Shown: positions 19,958-30,329, numbered from the stretch's first letter. The stretch is 64,000 nucleotides of DNA from Candidatus Sodalis pierantonius str. SOPE (GCF_000517405.1 NZ_CP006568.1:3534001-3598000), one strand, 5' to 3'. A program made the numbers and translations. Notes: a model not told the origin generated them from the sequence alone.

Positions 19958-20668
19958 TTATGCCGGTTCGAGGCAGAAGGTTTGAGAGAGCTTCGCCAGT
20001 CCCTTCGGCGTCACCAGCACCTGCTCGCGGATTTTGTCGGTGCCATCGTCGCAGGGAATAATCGAGATTTTATGTTCTAGGTAGTCGGACTGGATTTTGC
20101 TCTGATAGGCCATCCAGTTCTTGGCACCTACACGGCGATAAATCTAGCCACGCTCGCGGAGGAAGGCGAACAGATCTTTGGGGCGCACCTGCAATTCCTT
20201 TGCGGCGTTGGTGATGCACATGCCGCCATCAGATTTTGCGATGCGGTGCAGGGCTTTCACGTCCGGGGACATCTCTTCTACCTTGCTTTCCAGAGCAATA
20301 ACCTTTTCGGTGTAGGTAAGAAGAATACTGCGCATCGCTGCCGGGTCGTTGAGCATTTGGATGGGGTCGGCGGGAAGGGCTAACTGTTTCTCCAACCCTT
20401 GCCAGCGATCAACCAGACGGGCGGTAAACTCGGGGCAGAGTTGAGCGACGACGATAATGCTGTCGCGTTTACCCTGCTCGCCCTCAAACATATAAACTGA
20501 GGTTGAGCGGCCTGCTGTGGGCTTCTCCTCAATTTGAGGAGAAGTAATTACCCCTTTGCTAATCAGCGTTTCGATAGTCCGTTTTACGTTGTCGTGACGT
20601 TTTTTAACCAGCTCTGCAATTTCAAGGCTGGACATGGTCAATGTTTGTGCAATGGTTGAATTTTTCAT
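19958..20668 (-). pseudogene. Phage antirepressor-type protein (KilA-C/ANT domain), amber stop
   Basis: ATG at 20668 gives MKNSTIAQTLTMSSLEIAEL with a winged-helix-like N-terminus (VKKRHDNVKRTIETLISKGVI). It continues to a C-terminal ANT domain (KALHRIAKSDGGMCITNAAKELQVRPKDLFAFLRERG). A TAG at 20144-20146 replaces the tryptophan usual at this place (RERGW). The same frame continues IYRRVGAKNWMAYQSKIQ to QVLVTPKGLAKLSQTF, stop at 19958. About 236 codons without the stop. An IS903 element sits directly before the start codon and separates the gene from its upstream leader. Confidence 0.82.
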
Positions 20669-20971
20669 GCGCTTTGTTGAATAAATCCGAAATTTGTGAC
20701 GACTTCCTTCCTATCAGGGCGATTGTTATATGATGCGGACGCTGTTTGGCATTCCTAACAGTGTGATCCGGTTAAGTGCTTTAACCATTGCCATTGCCTC
20801 ACCTACCTGCTGCCATTGCCTCACCTACCTGCGCGTCATAGTCATGCAGACTCAGATGACCACCCAGAAGTGTTTTAAACCGGAACATGGCCGTTTCAGC
20901 CAGTGAACGCCGGTGATAATCTACTTTCTTTTTCCAGGTATCGTTATTGCCGCTCAGATGCTGATTTGCCA

Positions 20972-22026
20972 GGCTTTGTTGAATAAATCGAACTTTTAGG
21001 TGACTGGCGGCTATGATCACTACATTCTTTTCAACATCAGGTCCCCATGGCAAAGCAAAAGTTTAAAATTACCAACTGGCCCGCATATAACAATGCGCTC
21101 AGGCAGCGGGGGGACCTGACAGTATGGCTTGATGAGTCAGCCATTGCTGCATGGACTGAGAGTACACCACCTGAACATCGTGGCCGGCCGCTTCACTACA
21201 CCGATATGGCCATTACCACGGTTCTGATGATAAAGCGCGTGTTTAACCTTTCGCTCCGGGCGTTACAGGGTTTCGTTGACTCGATTTTTAAACTGATGGG
21301 GCTGTCGCTGCGCTGCCCAGATTACTCTCTGGTCAGCCGGCGAGCAAAAACCGTCGACATCAGCATAAAAACGCCAACCCGCGGCGAAATCTCACACCTG
21401 GTCATCGATGGCACCGGCCTGAAAGTCTTCGGCGAAGGCGAATGGAAAGTCAGGCAGCATAGGGCTGAGAGGCGCAGAGTATGGCGCAAGCTTCATCTGG
21501 CAGTAGATAGCGTGACACATGAAATTATCTGTGCCGATTTATCGCTAAGCGGTACGACAGATGCGCAGGCGCTGCCCGGGCTGATTAACCAAACCCACCG
21601 GAAAATCAGGGAAGCGTCGGCTGACAGTGCTTACGATACGCGTTACTGCCATGATGCTCTGCTGAGGAAAAAAATAAAGCCGCTTATCCCACCGCGAAGT
21701 GGTGCGCAATATTGGCCAGCTCGATACCATGAGCGTAACCATGCGGTGGCAAATCAGCATCTGAGCGGCAATAACGATACCTGGAAAAAGAAAGTAGGTT
21801 ATCACCGGCGTTCACTGGCTGAAACGGCCATGTTCCGGTTTAAAACACTTCTGGGTGGTCATCTGAGTCTGCATGACTATGACGCGCAGGTAGGTGAGAC
21901 AATGGCAATGGTTAAAGCACTTAACCGGATCACACTGTTAGGAATGCCAAACAGCGTCCGCATCATGTAACAATCGCCCTGATAGGAAGGAAGTCGTCAC
22001 AAATTTCGGATTTATTCAACAAAGCG
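20972..22026 (+). mobile_element. IS903-like element inserted in IS903
   Basis: 1055 bp with a 9-bp duplication GATTTGCCA (20963-20971 and 22027-22035), both copies being outer-IS sequence. This proves transposition of one copy into another. Confidence 0.95.
21047..21970 (+). CDS. IS903-like transposase, intact
   Basis: The protein is 307 residues with the triad intact. It carries G139R (QHRAERR) and A288T (GETMAM). The same two changes are found in the copy at 51697-52620, so one is probably the recent daughter of the other. Confidence 0.93.
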   Translation: MAKQKFKITNWPAYNNALRQRGDLTVWLDESAIAAWTESTPPEHRGRPLHYTDMAITTVLMIKRVFNLSLRALQGFVDSIFKLMGLSLRCPDYSLVSRRAKTVDISIKTPTRGEISHLVIDGTGLKVFGEGEWKVRQHRAERRRVWRKLHLAVDSVTHEIICADLSLSGTTDAQALPGLINQTHRKIREASADSAYDTRYCHDALLRKKIKPLIPPRSGAQYWPARYHERNHAVANQHLSGNNDTWKKKVGYHRRSLAETAMFRFKTLLGGHLSLHDYDAQVGETMAMVKALNRITLLGMPNSVRIM

Positions 22027-22885
22027 GATTTGCCACCGCATGGTTACGCTCATGATATCGAGCTGGCCAATATTGCGCACCACTTCGCGGTGGGATAAGC
22101 GGCTTTATTTTTTTCCTCAGCAGAGCATCATGACAGTAACGCGTATCGTAAGCACTGTCAGCCGACGCTTCCCTGATTTTCCGGTGGGTTTGGTTAATCA
22201 GCCCGGGCAGCGCCTGCGCATCTGTCGTACCGCTTAGCGATAAATCGGCACAGATAATTTCATGTGTCACGCTATCTACTGCCAGATGAAGCTTGCGCCA
22301 TACTCTGCGCCTCTCAGCCCCATGCTGCCTGACTTTCCATTCGCCTTCGCCGAAGACTTTCAGGCCGGTGCCATCGATGACCAGGTGTGAGATTTCGCCG
22401 CGGGTTGGCGTTTTTATGCTGATGTCGACGGTTTTTGCTCGCCGGCTGACCAGAGAGTAATCTGGGCAGCGCAGCGACAGCCCCATCAGTTTAAAAATCG
22501 AGTCAACGAAACCCTGTAACGCCCGGAGCGAAAGGTTAAACACGCGCTTTATCATCAGAACCGTGGTAATGGCCATATCGGTGTAGTGAAGCGGCCGGCC
22601 ACGATGTTCAGGTGGTGTACTCTCAGTTCATGCAGCAATGGCTGACTCATCAAGCCATACTGTCAGGTCCCCCCGCTGCCTGAGCGCATTGTTATATGCG
22701 GGCCAGTTGGTAATTTTAAACTTTTGCTTTGCCATGGGGACCTGATGTTGAAACGAATGTAGTGATCAGAGCCGCCAGTCACCTAAAAGTTCGATTTATT
22801 CAACAAAGCCTTTTTCATGAGTAAACCTCTCACAGGTCAATGTGATTAACGGAACCCCGGCACGTTACCGGGGCGGGATGAGTGA

Positions 22886-23658
22886 TTAGTGGCGTTGCAG
22901 GAACTGGTTAACGTTCGCCTGTTGCCATTTTTCGAGCGCGTGGGTCATGATGCCGTAATGCTGTTGCGTGCTCTCTTCAAGCATCCGCTGCATTTCGCCC
23001 AGCACGATAGCCTCGTCCTCACGATGACGCAGGATGCGGCGAATGGTCTGCTTCTCAGCGTCGAAGATGCCCTCTTTAAGCCGATTGGTAATGCCGTAGA
23101 TACGGCGGCATTCCTCAGCCAGCAGGGGGAGTTGCCGGATTTCAAAATGCTGAGGGAAGGGTACGCCCGTTACGCGGCGCAGAGTCTGCCATATGGCGTT
23201 ACTCCATGCCCGGTCAAAGTGGAAGCCGTTGCTCATTTGCCAGACAATACGAGTCAGGCGATCAATGTCATTGTTGTTGAATAGTTCGGCTGCTTGGGGT
23301 TTGTACTGCGGTATCGAGTAAAGTTCTGCCTCCATGCGGTTAAACTCCGCGATGTAAGCTTCCTTGAACGCTGCGGCCTTTTTGCCCGTGAAGCCCATGA
23401 CGAGGAAGACGAAGCCATCCTTTGTCATGGTGAAGATTTTTGAATCGCGGGTTGTGCACCGTTGCCAATGTCTACTTTTTGAACATCGGCTGAAAAGTTA
23501 GCTGATGTAAATTCAGGCGAGCAATCCAAGGATTCTATCTTCTGGATGACGTTTTTATGCAGTTTGTCGAAGTAATCAGCAACATCCAGTGATGTAGTTA
23601 CGGCTTTACCGTTGTGGATAGTAACTTTGGGTGCAGCAAGAGATGTGTGAAGGGTCAT
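22886..23658 (-). pseudogene. rha: Phage Rha-family regulatory protein, frameshifted
   Basis: Rha interferes with infection in integration-host-factor mutants and is a common lambdoid regulator. ATG at 23658 follows GGAGGT and gives MTLHTSLAAPKVTIHNGKAVTTSLDVADYF, then DKLHKNVIQKIESLDCSPEFTSANF. One A is missing from a run near 23443 (ATTCAAAAATC), so this frame ends at 23425. The rest (MTKDGFVFLVMGFTGKKAAAFKEAYIAEFNRME and a C-terminal domain) continues in the next frame to 22886. The MTKDGF-LVMGFTG-KA signature is diagnostic. Confidence 0.88.
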
Positions 23659-23679
23659 GATGACCTCCGATAGTGAACT

Positions 23680-23806
23680 AAATCCATCACCACTCGGAGT
23701 TCTCACGCTCGCGGGTGGTGAGCCGAACAGGGGTGAGAATACCGGGTTCACCGTCCGGCCAGCCTTGCGGCTGCCCTATCCAGCTCACCATAGAGGGTAG
23801 CTAGAT
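23680..23806 (-). ncRNA. C4-type antisense RNA leader of the rha operon
   Basis: Read on the minus strand, the leader contains GGCAGCCGCAAGGCTGGCC, then TGAACCCGGTATTCTCACC and CTGTTCGGCTCACCACCC, which I recognise as the C4 antisense RNA fold of P1/P7-like phages. Two short elements, TTCTCAC (23734-23740) and TCACCAC (within 23716-23722), are complementary to GTGAGAA (23701-23707) and GTGGTGA (23687-23693) just upstream of the rha ribosome site. This is the a'/b' pairing logic of C4. It would block translation of the downstream gene. Inference from motif and complementarity only. Confidence 0.55.
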
Positions 23807-23814
23807 TGCGACAT

Positions 23815-23837
23815 AAAAAAACACGCTCGCGGCGTGT
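23815..23837 (-). terminator. Intrinsic terminator/attenuator in rha leader
   Basis: The minus strand reads ACACGC, CGCGA loop, GCGTGT and then seven T. It lies between the promoter at 23913-23942 and the C4-like structure. It could terminate a short leader RNA of about 70-80 nt or attenuate the operon. Confidence 0.65.
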
Positions 23838-23912
23838 CATTCTGTCGCGGTGAATCTCGGCGGGTTCTCACACCCGACACCTGAATTTGCAGATGCAGAT
23901 TGACTATAGCGC

Positions 23913-23942
23913 ATGGGTTGATCTTCCGTCAATACGGTTGCT
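23913..23942 (-). promoter_or_regulatory. Sigma-70-type promoter of the rha leader
   Basis: TTGACG (23937-23942) and TATAGT (23913-23918) on the minus strand are separated by 18 bp, close to consensus. It is followed by the leader with hairpin and C4-like element. Confidence 0.65.
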
Positions 23943-23975
23943 GGGTTACACTTGCTCAAAAGAGGAGGAACCCCT

Positions 23976-24380
23976 ATGGGTCAAGTTGCGTTCGATACTT
24001 TGAAATTCGTTGAAACGCTGGAAACTGCTGGTTTGCCTAAAGACCAGGCTAAGGCAATTTCGCTTGCGGTTCGTGAATCGCACGAGGCCGTTGATGTTGC
24101 TACTAAACGCGATCTTGAAGATGTCCGTAAGGAAATCGACGCCAGATTCGATAAGGTCGATGCTCGGTTCGAGAAGCACGAAGCTCAGATGCAAGCCCGC
24201 TTCGAGAAGACCGACACGCAGATAGCCGATGTTCGTAAGGACTTATCCGCAGAGATCGCCTTACTCCGTAAGGATGTTGAACATACTGCGAATGGATTAT
24301 TGATAAAACTGAGTGCTGTGATGCTTGCTATCGCCGGTCTTGCATCGACCATTGTTACTGTAGTAATAAAACTGCTGTGA
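23976..24380 (+). CDS. DUF1640-type coiled-coil membrane protein
   Basis: ATG at 23976 follows AGAGGAGG. The protein is 134 residues. The N-terminus is FDTLKFVETLETAGLPKDQAKAISLAVRES. A long coiled coil follows (about residues 40-105, with repeated DARFDKVDARFEKHEAQMQARFEK), then one C-terminal membrane helix (LSAVMLAIAGLASTIVTVVIKLL). This is the CCDC90/DUF1640 layout common in phage and plasmid DNA. The exact function is unknown. The stop TGA directly abuts the IS256 end, so the frame is just complete. It is divergent from the rha leader. Confidence 0.8.
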   Translation: MGQVAFDTLKFVETLETAGLPKDQAKAISLAVRESHEAVDVATKRDLEDVRKEIDARFDKVDARFEKHEAQMQARFEKTDTQIADVRKDLSAEIALLRKDVEHTANGLLIKLSAVMLAIAGLASTIVTVVIKLL

Positions 24381-25696
24381 GAGCCTGTTTAGAAATTTGT
24401 GTATTTGCCTGATTTTGATATGTTCAATCCAACATCAAAAACAGATTAATTTATGGACGAAAAACAGTTGCAGGCTCTGGCTAACGAACTGGCCAAAAAT
24501 CTCAAAACCCCTGAAGATCTCAGTCACCTCGATCGGCTGCTGAAAAAAATCAGCGTCGAAGCAGCTCTCAATGCCGAAATGACCCATCACCTCGGCTACG
24601 ATAAAAATCAGCCTAAACCGGGGACCAACGCCCGCAACGGCTATTCTACAAAAACCGTTACCACTGGCGATGGCCCGCTGGCGCTGCGTACTCCGCGCGA
24701 TCGTGACGGTTCCTTTGAACCGCAACTGGTGAAGAAGAACCAGACCCGGATTACCGGGATGGATAACCAGATTTTATCGTTGTACGCCAAAGGGATGACC
24801 ACCCGCGAGATCGCCGCCGCGTTCAAAGAGCTGTATGACGCCGATGTCTCGCCGGCGCTGGTCTCAAAGGTCACCGATGCGGTCATGGAGCAGGTTGTCG
24901 AATGGCAAAACCGGCCTCTGGATGCAGTCTATCCCATTGTTTATCTTGACTGTATCGTTCTAAAAGTCCGGCAGGACAGCCGCATCATCAACAAATCTGT
25001 GTTCCTGGCGCTGGGCATCAACATCGAAGGCCTGAAAGAGTTGCTAGGTATGTGGCTGGCCGAAAATGAAGGCGCAAAGTTCTGGCTGAACGTGCTGACA
25101 GAGCTGAAAAACCGCGGCCTGAACGATATTCTTATCGCCTGTGTAGACGGGCTGAAAGGTTTCCCTGACGCTATTAACTCGGTGTATCCGGAGGCGCGGC
25201 TCCAGCTGTATATCGTGCATATGGTGCGCAACAGCCTGCGGTTCGTCTCCTGGAAGGACTACAAGGCCGTCACCCGCGACCTGAAAGCTATCCTATCAGG
25301 CCCCTACGGAAGAAGCCGGCTTGCAGGCGCTGGAAGCGTTCTCCAGTGCCTGGGACATCCGCTACCCGCAAATAAGTTGAAGCTGGCAGGCAAACTGGGC
25401 CAATCTGGCCACGTTCTTTGCCTACCCAACGGACATCCGCAAGGTGATCTACACGACCAACGCCATCGAGTCGTTAAACAGCGTGATCCGGCATGCCATC
25501 AAAAAGCGCAAGGTGTTCCCGACCGACGACGCAGTGAAAAAGGTGGTGTGGCTGGCGATACAGGCGGCCTCACAGAAATGGACAATGCCTTTGAGGGACT
25601 GGCGCATGGCAATGAACCGCTTTATTATCGAGTTCGGTGATCGCCTGGACGGTCACTTCTGAGAAAAGGCATTTACACAGAATCGTGTACAGGGTC
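24381..25696 (+). mobile_element. IS256-family element, copy 2
   Basis: 1316 bp, from GAGCCTGTTTAG to CTGTACAGGGTC. It abuts the IS21 right end on the right with about 5 bp fewer IS21 bases than at copy 1. No target duplication is seen. Confidence 0.9.
24453..25662 (+). pseudogene. IS256-family transposase, internal frameshift
   Basis: The frame is normal to residue 281 (DLKAI), where an extra C (GCTATCCTATCAGG, about 25293) shifts it. The proper C-terminus (VIYTTNAIESLNSVIRHAIK to FGDRLDGHF) continues in another frame to 25662. E339 is lost from the main frame. Length is 1209 plus 1. Confidence 0.92.
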
Positions 25697-25783
25697 GCGA
25701 CATCCGATCAGTTATTCCGATATTTTCCGATCACCCATACCAGTGATATTCGTTCACGTGTTCGCTCATCTTCTGACTCGGGT

Positions 25784-26532
25784 TTAGTCTATTTTTCCTG
25801 TGCTGGCTACTCCTTGCTCTTTGCGTAGTGATTCGCCTTTAAGTTCCAGTCTATAGCTGGGGTGTACTGACCGATCGAGTAACGCGTCAGCTGTCGTGGG
25901 GTTTTCTATCAGTCCATACCATTTTTTCACCGGCAGTTGACTGATCAGGATGCTGCTGCTTTTATCGTAGCGATCTTCCATCACCTCCAACAGCATCGTT
26001 GCCTGCATCGGACTTATTGATTCTAGGCCCACATCGTCCAAGATCAGTAACTCTATTTTTTCTAACTGCTTAAGCTGTTTTAGATAGGTCCCGTCTACCT
26101 GACACTGGTGAAGATGGGCCAGCAACCGACCCACTCGCCAGTAACGCACGCTATATTGCTGCCGGCATGCCTGCTCACTAAGCGCACAACTGAGCCAGGT
26201 TTTGCCCGTACCTGTCGGCCCCGTGATGAGTATGCTTTTCTGATATTTCAGATATTGTCCCCCTAGCAGATCTCGCATCTGTTCCGGTGTCACTCCTCGG
26301 CTAGGATATAGCGGATATCTTCCGGTTTTGCCTGCAAGCGCATTTGCGATTGCCGTCGAATACGGCATATGTGGTTGTTTTTTCTATGTAAATTTTCCGC
26401 TTCTACCATCAGCGACAACCGCTCCTCGAACCCTAGCTCCCCATAACTCCCCGGGAGTTCGCGTTGCGTCTCCAACGCCTGGACCATTGCCGACAACTTC
26501 AGCTCTCGCAGAGCCATTAACAGTGTATCCAT
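25784..26532 (-). pseudogene. istB: IstB-type ATPase, 1-bp deletion
   Basis: An intact gene would give 249 residues. It starts MDTLLMALRELKLSAMVQAL at 26532. One G is missing from CTAGGGATA (about 26305), so the N-terminal 74 residues are out of frame with the ATPase part (Walker A GPTGTGKT, Walker B LLILDDVG). Confidence 0.9.
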
Positions 26533-26543
26533 ATTTATTCTCC

Positions 26544-28093
26544 TTAGTGATAACTGTCCGGACCTCGGAGGTTTTCGTGAACCAGCATTGATACGCCGGC
26601 TCCGTCCTGGGTGACCTCACTTTCACGACCGTGTTTCAATACGTTGGCTATGAAAGAGCGGTTAATGCACCCTTTCTCCAACGCCAGCGCGCAGGCCTTC
26701 TCCAGTCGCGTCGTCTCATAGCGCCGTTGCAGATTGAGTAGCCCCAGCACGGAGCGGTAAGCCTGCTCCGGATGGGCTTTGCTCTTTTGGATGGACTCGA
26801 CCACTTTCAGTGTGCACACACCCACCGACAGCGCCCAACTGCACAGCCTTTCCGGCGTCCACTGACTCTGCCCCTTATGGTTAGCCGGCATGTGCGCCGC
26901 CTGAGTCGTGTGCCTATAGGCGTTATCGCTGCGAGGGTGCGTAGCCACGCAGACGCCCTTATGGTGGATTTGCACCAGCCGTTGGGTGGCGATGACGTCA
27001 ACGCGCTCGCCAACCAGCGGATGCGGCACCGAGTACCAGTTTTTGCCGTAGTCTATGTGGTAATCAGGTTCCACTCGGGCAACGAGATACTCACTGTATT
27101 CCCATTGTGTGGGCGGTAGAGGCCCAAGAGCCGGTTTGTCCAGCTGCTCGAAGCGTTCAAGGCGACTTTGTCCGCCGTAATGACGCATCGGGCGCAGATT
27201 CAACTCATGATTGAGTTCTCGTATCACCTGGTTGAGTTCGGCCAGCGAGTAGAACCTACGTTTACGCAACCGGGCCAAAACCCAGCGTTCTACCAGCTGC
27301 ACAGTTGATTCTGCCTTCGCCTTGTCTTTCGGTTTTCTCGGGCGCGCCGGTAGCACCACTGTCTCATAGTGATTTGCCAGCGCCTGGTAGCTCTGGTTTA
27401 TGACCGGCTCATAGCGGTCAGGGGTGCTGACAGCGCTGCGCAGATTATCAGGTATCATCAGCTCCGGAACCCCACCCATGAAGTGCAGACAGCGGCTATT
27501 GGCGTTGAACCACGATGCCATGTCCTGGCCTTCGCAGGCTTCGATATACCATAGCCTGACACGCCCATGGCAGCGACGAAGATAGCGACCTGGCGTACGC
27601 TACTGGTCGCAGGGTTGACGATAGGTACGGTGGGGCCACAGAAGTCGATGAAGAGCTTTTCGCCAGCCTTGTGCTCCATGCGCATAGAACGCCGCTGCTT
27701 CTTTTTCCAGTCACGGAACAGTGCACAAAACTGTGAGTAACCGAGGGCATCACCGCCCACGGCGGACTGATATTCCATCCAGAGCAGCTGCTTGGTCATG
27801 CCCTTGCGGCTTAACTCGGTATCGATATCAAGCCAGCTGGGTAAGGTATTGATAACTTTTCCGGATTTGCCGGGATAGAGCAGGCGGTCGAGGTCGACGG
27901 GGGACAGTTCCGCCGGCAATGGCCAGACCAGGTTAGCTACCGTGAATCGGCCGAGGATATCGTGCACGGTAGTACAGCCTATGCCGAGCGCTGCTGCGAT
28001 AGTGCGATTCGAGCGACGTTGCTCGAATTTCATACGTAAAACATTAATATAGATGCACATTTCCGTTCTCGCTTTCTTCTTTTTACGTGCCAT
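26544..28093 (-). pseudogene. istA: IstA-type transposase, 1-bp deletion
   Basis: Same protein as the 516-residue copy at 43140-44690, but one base is missing near 27547 (ATATACCATAGC instead of ATATACGCATAGC). D150 of the catalytic triad is in the upstream frame, and D216 and E262 in the downstream one. The stop lies 12 bp before istB. Confidence 0.9.
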
Positions 28094-28298
28094 GCCATGC
28101 CCCCGGAAGCTAAAAGTCTCCAGAGTATGGCGGAACAGAAGATGAGCGATCGGACAGAATCGGAATCGCTGATCGGGCGACCGGAATCAGTGATCGGATG
28201 TGACCGGAACCAGCAGGTAGCGCTTAAATTGGCACAGTGGGTCAGTTTTGGAGCAGCAGTGACACAGAAAAATGAATAGCGATATTTATACTCTACGG

Positions 28299-29353
28299 CG
28301 CTTTGTTGAATAAATCCGAAATTTGTGACGACTTCCTCCCTATCAGGGCGATTGTTACATGATGCGGACGCTGTTTGGCATTCCTAACAGCGTGATCCGG
28401 TTAAGCGCTTTGACCATTGCCATAGCCTCACCTACCTGCGCGTCATAGTCATGCAGACTCAGATGACCACCCAGAAGTGTTTTAAACCGGAACATGGACG
28501 TTTCAGCCAGTGAACGCCGGTGATAACCTACTTTCTTTTTCCAGGTATCGTTATTGCCGCTCAGATGCTGATTTGCCACCGCATGGTTACGCTCATGGTA
28601 TCGAGCTGGCCAATATTGCGCACCACTTCGCGGTGGGATAAGCGGCTTTATTTTTTTCCTCAGCAGAGCATCATGACAGTAACGCGTATCGTAAGCATTG
28701 TCAGCCGACGCTTCCCTGATTTTCCGGTGGGTTTGGTTAATCAGCCCGGGCAGCGCCTGCGCATCTGTCGTACCGCTTAGCGATAAATCGGCACAGATAA
28801 TTTCATGTGTCGCGCTATCTACTGCCAGATGAAGCTTGCGCCATACTCTGCGCCTCTCAGCCCCATGCTGCCTGACTTTCCATTCGCCTTCGCCGAAGAT
28901 TTTCAGGCCGGTGCCATCGATGACCAGGTGTGAGATTTCGCCGCGGGTTGGCGTTTTTATGCTGATGTCGACGGTTTTTGCTCGCCGGCTGACCAGAGAG
29001 TAATCTGGGCAGCGCAGCGACAGCCCCATCAGTTTAAAAATCGCGTCAACGAAACCCTGTAACGCCCGGAGCGAAAGGTTAAACACGCGCTTTATCATCA
29101 GAACCGTGGTAATGGCCATATCGGTGTAGTGAAGCGGCCGGCCACGATGTTCAGGTGGTGTACTCTCAGTCCATGCAGCAATGGCTGACTCATCAAGCCA
29201 TACTGTCAGGTCCCCCCGCTGCCTGAGCGCATTGTTATATGCGGGCCAGTTGGTAATTTTAAACTTTTGCTTTGCCATGGGGACCTGATGTTGAAACGAA
29301 TGTAGTGATCAGAGCCGCCAGTCACCTAAAAGTTCGATTTATTCAACAAAGCC
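28299..29353 (-). mobile_element. IS903-like element with 9-bp duplication
   Basis: 1055 bp; ACTCTACGG at 28290-28298 and 29354-29362. It lies in the region upstream of the Dam-like gene. Confidence 0.94.
28355..29278 (-). CDS. IS903-like transposase, intact
   Basis: The protein is 307 residues. D121, D193 and E259 are present. Private changes are S194N (ADNAYD) and A261S (ETSMF), both near catalytic residues, so activity could be altered. Confidence 0.92.
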   Translation of the reverse strand: MAKQKFKITNWPAYNNALRQRGDLTVWLDESAIAAWTESTPPEHRGRPLHYTDMAITTVLMIKRVFNLSLRALQGFVDAIFKLMGLSLRCPDYSLVSRRAKTVDISIKTPTRGEISHLVIDGTGLKIFGEGEWKVRQHGAERRRVWRKLHLAVDSATHEIICADLSLSGTTDAQALPGLINQTHRKIREASADNAYDTRYCHDALLRKKIKPLIPPRSGAQYWPARYHERNHAVANQHLSGNNDTWKKKVGYHRRSLAETSMFRFKTLLGGHLSLHDYDAQVGEAMAMVKALNRITLLGMPNSVRIM

Positions 29354-29466
29354 ACTCTACGGCTCTGTTTGTATCTGCATATTTCTGCATGAGTGATAAT
29401 TATTTTGACGATCAATAACCAATAATTGATCGGTAAAACTTATAGTTATATGTAGGAACTATATTG

Positions 29467-30225
29467 ATGAATACACCAATCATACCATGGGTGGGAGGAA
29501 AGCGGAGGCTGGCTAAACATATTTTACCGTGCTTTCCTGCGCACAAATTCTACGTTGAACCATTCTGTGGAGGAGCGGCGCTGTTTTTCAGCAAGGATCC
29601 ATCTACAGTCGAAGTGTTGAACGGTATCAACGGGGATTTGATAAACCTCTATCGGGTAGTCAAGTACCATGTGGAGGAATTCGTCCACCAGTTCAAGTGG
29701 GCCTTGAGCAGCAGGCAGCTGTTTGATTGGCTGAAAGAAATATCTCCGCAAACGCTGACCGATATACAGCGAGCCGCCCGCTTTTACTGTCTTCAGCAGC
29801 TCACATTTGGTGGCAAAGTGAGCGGGTAGAACTTTGGTACTTCGGCTGTGCGATCACAGTCATTGAACCTCTTAAGAATCGAAGAACAGCTATCACAGGC
29901 TCACCTGCGTTTATCCCATGCAACCATAGAGCATCTTGGGTGGCAGGCTTGTATTGAAAAATATGATAGGCCACACTCATTGTTCTATCTTGATCCACCT
30001 TACTGGAAGACTCAAGGCTATGGCGCAGCGTTTGGCCTGGAGCAATACAGCATCATTGATAGCCTTGCTCATTCAATAGCAGGAAGAATGGTGATTTCAG
30101 TTAATGATATCCCAGAAATGAGGCTCATCTTCAAAAACCTTCATATCGACGTTGTTGGCCTAAAATACTCATTAGGCAAGAACCGTCATAGTAGACGCGA
30201 GTTGGTCATTCGTAATTTCGCCTGA
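29467..30225 (+). pseudogene. Phage Dam-type (D12 class) adenine-N6 DNA methyltransferase, amber stop
   Basis: It would methylate adenine in DNA. The SAM-binding motif I area PWVGGKRRLAKHILPCFP and FVEPFCGGAALFF-like YVEPFCGGAALFF is at residues 6-40. The catalytic DPPY is in FYLDPPYWKTQGYG. A TAG at 29827-29829 interrupts VSG-NFGTS, probably a former CAG (glutamine). The frame is otherwise open to 30225, about 252 codons, the normal size for this phage family. The single lesion is consistent with recent loss. Confidence 0.88.
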
Positions 30226-30232
30226 TTTCCTG

Positions 30233-30304
30233 TTTGCAAACAATTCTGGACTGTCCAAAATAGCCATTTTTTAGGGGTTATGGGAGTCCAGAATTGTTTG
30301 CAAA
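30233..30304. repeat. Perfect 20-bp inverted repeat at phage/chromosome junction
   Basis: TTTGCAAACAATTCTGGACT (30233-30252) is followed after 32 bp by its exact complement (30285-30304). A partial third copy, AGTCCAGAATTG, starts at 30306. It lies right after the methylase stop and right before the point where hydantoinase coding sequence begins. It could be an attachment-site remnant, a bidirectional terminator or a recombinase site. Confidence 0.8.
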
Positions 30305-30329
30305 TTAGTCCAGAATTGATTGTATCGCT

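Larger units (their letters stand above)
20670..22810 (-). mobile_element. IS903-like element interrupted by a second IS903 copy
   Basis: The outer element has a 9-bp duplication TTTTTCATG (20661-20669 and 22811-22819), which includes the antirepressor start codon. It is interrupted at 20972-22026 by a copy in the opposite orientation. The outer copy also holds a tandem duplication of about 22 bp (TGCCATTGCCTCACCTACCTGC twice, near 20790-20833). Its transposase is therefore broken twice. Confidence 0.93.
25697..28215 (-). mobile_element. IS21-family element, copy B
   Basis: The element contains istA-istB in one operon. The left tip ends CCGGAACCAGCA (28204-28215) and shows several GATCGGA-like repeats. 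The right end is trimmed by the IS256 junction at 25696. Both genes carry 1-bp deletions. Confidence 0.9.

Noticed and set aside
22855..22873. CCCCGG/CCGGGG hairpin after rha as a terminator
   Set aside because: No T run follows on either strand.
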